Positions 59,720-64,000 of a stretch of 64,000 nucleotides of DNA are shown piece after piece (the first letter of the stretch is position 1; the number at the start of each line of letters is the position of its first letter). The position numbers and the translations under genes are program-made. Source of the DNA: Xestospongia muta (taxonomy: Eukaryota; Porifera; Demospongiae; Haplosclerida; Petrosiidae); assembly GCA_963693285.1 (NCBI GenBank), contig OY848918.1, positions 2,729,376 through 2,793,375 of the forward strand, read 5' to 3'. A model generated the notes under the pieces. It ran no database searches. It was not told where the DNA came from and worked only from the letters and a program-made list of their open reading frames with translations.

Positions 59720-60705
59720 ATGAACACTAGATTTCATTCGTTTGAGTTGGTAAGTCTACTGATAAAATACTATCTCTCTCTTTATTCTTATTTTATAAAC
59801 AGGAGGTCACTCCATCTCAAGTGGTAGACGCTACTAAAAGTGTCTTCCATACTATTTTACTTCACAGATCAACAGGAAAGGTACCACCTATTCACTCTAA
59901 TTGTAGTTATGATAATATTCTCTCTTTTTTCCCATTTCTCTACTCAGTATAAATATAGTTCTCATAATCCAGGGACATTCTCTGTGGGATCTGTTGGTAT
60001 TGAAGATACAGACTGTCCCTCCATGGAGTTTACCTACGTACGGTTAGCATCTCAAGACTTGGATCATTGGTTATCAGGAGAAGTACACGGATTTGTATCA
60101 TCACTATGTCAACAAGGATTAGGATCTAGAATAGGAAAAGTGAGTGAATTAACCACACCCAATTTGTTGATTAAGACCACACCTCTTTCTCTAGATCTCA
60201 TTGGAGTTCTTTGAGCGTAAGAAAGGTCGTTGGTTGTTACCTGCTGAAACCAGTAGTTGGGAAACATGGCAACTAATTCTACATGTTGTTGAGATTAAGA
60301 CTGACTCAGGTACTGTGTTTGTGGGTGGGGTCACTTTTATATTGTCACACCTCTTTTAGATTGGATGCAACATCAGAAGAAATTATCAGAAGGATTATCA
60401 GAAACTGTATGTTAATGTGTGTCACTTGATATGTCACATGATATGTCACATGATTTCATTATAGATACTTTTAATATCACAAATTGTGAACAGACCAGAA
60501 TATGTACCTCGAAATCCAACTCTTGATAACCTGTCAAACGTGTTTGAAACTCGTTTCTCAGAAATTCAACCTTATCTTCATAGGGTAAGTTGGTGTGTCA
60601 TTATGGTCTGTTGTCATAGCAACAAATTAGGTATTTTATGAATTGCCAACGGAGACTGTGGCTGGTACTGTAAGGAAATTGATAAGGAACACTTTTGCTT
60701 ATTAG
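59720..60705 (+). CDS. ATG101: Autophagy-related protein 101
   Basis: HORMA-fold subunit of the ULK1/ATG13/FIP200 complex, which starts autophagosome formation in the cytosol. Seven exons: 59720-59749, 59803-59880, 59948-60139, 60195-60309, 60360-60406, 60465-60584 and 60631-60705, all with GT..AG introns and agreeing phases. The coding sum is 657 nt, giving 218 residues, the length known for human ATG101. Recognisable stretches: LLHRSTGK, GTFSVGSVGIEDTDC, FTYVRLASQDLD, RPEYVPRNPTLDNLSNVFET, QPYLH and the C-terminal RKLIRNTFAY. Where vertebrates have the Trp-Pro-Phe WF finger, this copy reads RWLLPAE, so the Trp stays but the Phe is replaced. Head-to-head with gene 6. Very likely functional; a truncated duplicate lies at 40807. 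Confidence 0.95.
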
Positions 60706-61050
60706 TTAATTGTGGGTGTGGTCATTGTACACTACATGTGCACCAAATATGCTGAGAAGTGGGTGTGGTTTTCAGAACATTGTGTTAGAAATGAACAGTT
60801 GAAAATAATATTATTTTTGAGTCACATTTTATGTCTACTAATAATAGTAACAGATGAGTCATAGTTATGAAATTGAGTCACGTTTTTTTCTACTAATAAT
60901 AGTAACATATTTGAATGCACTACAAGTGGTAGAAGTAAAATGATATCTTTTACAGTTGAGATATTGATGAGACGCTATCAGGATATATCCTATATTGAGA
61001 GGGAGAGAAAAAGAGAATGTATCACTCACTATATATGGAGACGGTAACAC
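60706..61050. other. Intergenic spacer
   Basis: Between ATG101 and the C1-domain gene, which converge. AT-rich, with a duplicated stretch around GTCACATTTTATGTCTACTA. No supported gene, although a last exon of the C1 gene could lie here. Confidence 0.45.
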
Positions 61051-61517
61051 TTACAGGTACATTTGAGAGACTTTTGATTTTTGACAGAGTGTGTTAGTTT
61101 TATTGTGACATTGTTTGTGAACAATTAGAGCACAATCTATAGAGAAAATAGTTTAATAAATAAAAAGTTGACAATTCATTAAACACAGTAACTAGTGCAC
61201 TAACTAACTACATGTACAGACACAGACTACATTAAACTAAGTATTAATTGTATCTATTCAATTAAAAATTTCAGATTTAACATATCTTGTAGTCATTTTA
61301 GTAATTTTCCAGTCATCCATTTAACTTAATTTTATTCACGAAGTAAAATTTTAGCACTAGTTACAAAATTTACTAAAATTAGTAGAATTAAGGTAACTGT
61401 CTATAATACACAAGTACTAACCTCTACATATATAACAAGTACTAACCTCTACATATATAACATTGTTTGCCAAATACACCAGTAACCTTGTCATGACAGA
61501 CACTGCAAAGATGCTTC

Positions 61518-61549
<32 letters not shown>

Positions 61550-64000
61550 TAGGGGGAAGGAGGATTATAGAGGTACCATTAGATGGATACTCACCCTTTA
61601 ATATGTGTAGCAGTAAAGGTGTGGTCATTATATACATGAAGTTTAGTATAATTTGTTAACTGTTTTCTTAGTTTAGTAGCATGTACTGTGTTCATTGCTA
61701 CAATATGTCTCTTGTGTGTCCCCTCCATTATCTCATATATTAATGTGGATGCTAACTGTCCTGATGGTGTAGTTACTGGATAGATAGATAATAGAAATGG
61801 ATTAATGATTTAATGATGACTAAATTAATGGATAGATAGATAATAGAAATGGATTAATGATCTAATGATGACTAAATTAATGGATAGATATGTGATTAAA
61901 TGGATCTATTAAAATATAAATGGATTTATAATGAAGTATAATGGATGGATACTGATTTATGAATAAAAAGATATATGATTAAACAATGGATCAACAGTTA
62001 TGTAAATGGATGGACTCTCTTACTTGGGGAATCAGTATCGTAACTTCTAATACTCAGTGTCATAGAACGACGTTTTATTTTATCTTCCATCTTATCTAAT
62101 TTTAACAGGTCATCCTCACTATGAGCTAGTCCTCGGAGATAGGACTGATAAGATGGGAGAGTAGGGTGGGATGGAGTACTCATAACAGGTGTTATTGACT
62201 CCAGCTGCTCATAGGAATCACTCCGACGCCAAGTGGGAGGGGACGTCTCTTTTAATTTTGGAGGCGTTGGCTCTTCTTTTTCTTCCTCAGGTTCATTAAT
62301 GACAGATAATCCATTACTCCATTGTCGAGAATAGACCCCTCCATTTAGGGAGGGTGTGGTCATGGATATTTGACCATTAGAGGGAGGTGTGGTCACAGAT
62401 ATTTGACCATTAGCAGGAGGTGTGGTCACAGATATATGACCATTAGCAGGAGGTGTGGTCACAGAAATTTGGCCATTAGTGGAAGGTGTGGTTACAGAAA
62501 TTTGGCCATTAGTGGAAGGTGTGGTTACAGAAATTTGGCCATTAGTGGAAGGTGTGGTTACAGGAATTTGATCATTAGTGGGAGGTGTGGTCAAAGATTC
62601 TTCATTTGATATAGGTTTGCTGTTATTCTCAACAGGTTCCTGAAACAAGAGAGGTTAATAATATCAATGTATTATTAATAACTTACAATAATTAAAGGGA
62701 CTACTTGTTCATTGATTTCTCTCTCTATGACATCTGATCTATTAATTGGCAGCCCTAACAGGGGCTCACTCTCTTCTCCTTTCTCTTCACCCACATCATC
62801 ATTACCTGTAACAACAGATAGTAATTTAATCATTAACTACCCAAGTAGGGGCATCCTCCCCTCACTCTTGACATTACCTCCACTTAACACTTCCTCAATA
62901 ACAATCTCTTGATCTTGTACAATAAACTCAGAGAAATGTAAATTTCTTAACAAGGAAAGAACACCTTCAGTTACACTACTAGCTAAATTCTCTGAAGCCT
63001 GTACAAATAATACAATAATATAACATACCAAGAAATATCCCAGCTGGTAATAATATCAAAGAGAATTTATTACATAGCATTACAGTACATCAAATAGAGT
63101 ACTATAATATTTGTATGTATTCTATTACTACATGTACATGTAAATGTGGGCGGTGTTTATGTACATGTATACCACCCACACATGTAGATATAGTAATCCC
63201 TCTTTAGAAGTTCTGGTGTTGGTTTGTAGTTACAAATAAAATAATCAATTTAATTAATTACCTGAGTCTCCTCATTGTCTGTGAGTGGGTCCATTATATC
63301 AACATTAGCTTTCCAGTGATCTGGTGACATTACAAGGCACGAAAGAGCAGAGGATGGAGGTGTGGTCTGATCCCAATTGATAACCACACTTCTATCTCTA
63401 TCAGTAACAAATGAAGCGTCAACCTATCATAAACAATGAATTAAGTATTTGTTTCCATGGCAACCTATTTACTTTCATAATCATCCAATCAACTTGTAGA
63501 TGACATGTGACCTTTTCATTGTTTACTTTAACACTGACCTCTATACCAGGAGAACAATCTGGCCACTGCACAAGTAAACTACAGTTCTGGATATTGGATG
63601 TGAAAGGGATAGTTAAAGATGGATGCATGGAATGGACAGATAAAATGGACATATACTTGGATAAAATGGACATATACTTGGATAAAATGGACATACCAGT
63701 TTATTGTCATTAATTTCGTTGATGTCAACTATTTGAAAGTCTGGTAATGATGTATCAGGAAGCAACCTCTCTAGTTTGAGTTCTGTCCATTGCTATGGCA
63801 ACAAAGAGTGGAATGTTTTAATGAGATTGTTATCATAGTGACCAAAAATAAGAAAGTACCACACTAGACACAAACTGATGTAATTATGTTATCAGTAATA
63901 ATTACTTCACTATTGTTTACTTTTGAACGATAACAATTATTTCATTGCTCAATTATAATGGCCCCAATTAAAGGAACAACCTCATGTTGGAATTAACAAA
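61051..64000 (-). CDS. C1-domain protein with low-complexity repeat linker (5' end outside window)
   Basis: Exons include about 63793-63700 (QWTELKLERLLPDTSLPDF), 63590-63470, 63425-63263 (PDHWKANVDIMDP), 63000-62868, 62805-62640, 62640-62020 (repeat region, then SYQSYLRGLAHSEDDLLKL and a basic RRSMTLSIRS), 61776-61597, 61519-61442 and 61140-61051. The last three join to a canonical C1 zinc domain, H-x12-C-x2-C-x14-C-x2-C-x4-H-x2-C-x7-C, with HTFTATHIK first and the IVHKQCHNKTNTLC end last. C1 domains bind diacylglycerol or act as membrane or protein docks. The repeat linker holds about eight copies of an 11-residue TNGQISVTTPS unit. A stop follows at 61053-61051, but CT|GTAAGT there could be a donor to a later exon. 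Overall family not recognised; the N-terminal part could be a lipid-transfer or C2-like fold. Confidence 0.62.
61517..61551. repeat. (TG)n(AG)n microsatellite
   Basis: Short dinucleotide run adjacent to the acceptor of the C1-domain exon; its variation could affect splicing of that exon. Confidence 0.9.
62345..62590 (-). repeat. 33-bp tandem repeat coding for 11-residue units
   Basis: About eight units of the type GGTGTGGTCACAGAAATTTG, in frame in the C1-domain gene, giving TNGQISVTTPS-like Thr/Ser/Pro-rich units. The opposite-strand reading frame through it is a shadow. Confidence 0.88.

Noticed and set aside
62370..62609. Plus-strand reading frame of 79 codons with a repeated RCGYRNLAISG-like unit
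   Set aside because: It is the opposite strand of the 33-bp coding repeat in the C1-domain gene; no splice or start context supports it.

Overview
The window looks like a sponge nuclear genome, most like a demosponge of the Amphimedon type. The DNA is AT-rich, genes are packed closely, introns are mostly 40-100 bp with GT..AG ends, and there is a local expansion of ZU5/death-fold genes. The organism is inferred from gene content and style, not from a database match.

The theme is a minus-strand tandem cluster of paralogues sharing a cytoplasmic block: ZU5, a linker, a UPA-like region, a death domain (DD), then a second death-fold (CARD-like or a second DD). Six ZU5 exons lie near 2.0-2.4, 8.3-8.9, 20.7-21.3, 35.4-35.9, 45.0-45.5 and 54.0-54.5 kb. 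Five copies follow a signal peptide, Ig/FN3-like ectodomain and one membrane helix: gene 2 (6.4-12.2 kb), gene 3 (18.5-24.7), gene 4 (33.1-40.6), gene 5 (42.1-48.9) and gene 6 (50.3-59.5). This is the intracellular plan of UNC5 receptors. The sixth copy, gene 1 (1-5.05 kb), instead joins the block to an SH3, a mixed-lineage-kinase-like (MLK-like) kinase domain that has lost its DFG aspartate, and a coiled coil. Several copies carry frameshifts or stops, so the family shows birth and death, although assembly errors cannot be excluded.

Other loci: a 5.28-kb pogo/Tigger-like transposon (12449-17726, 386-bp terminal inverted repeats, TA duplication) whose DDE transposase continues through about 16 repeated mini-exons into a PHD finger, inserted in a relic receptor exon 1; an Ig/FN3 transmembrane protein (26.7-31.8 kb); a complete ATG101 gene on the plus strand (59720-60705) head-to-head with gene 6, and a broken ATG101 copy head-to-head with gene 4; a C1-domain protein running off the right edge (61.05-64 kb); and four fragments of the 3' end of the SRP receptor alpha gene.

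Functionally, the receptors and the pseudokinase could feed one death-fold signalling network. That is inference from domains only. Exon ends were placed by eye from splice consensus and reading phase and should be read as good to a few bases for genes 1, 2, 4 and ATG101, and less exact elsewhere.
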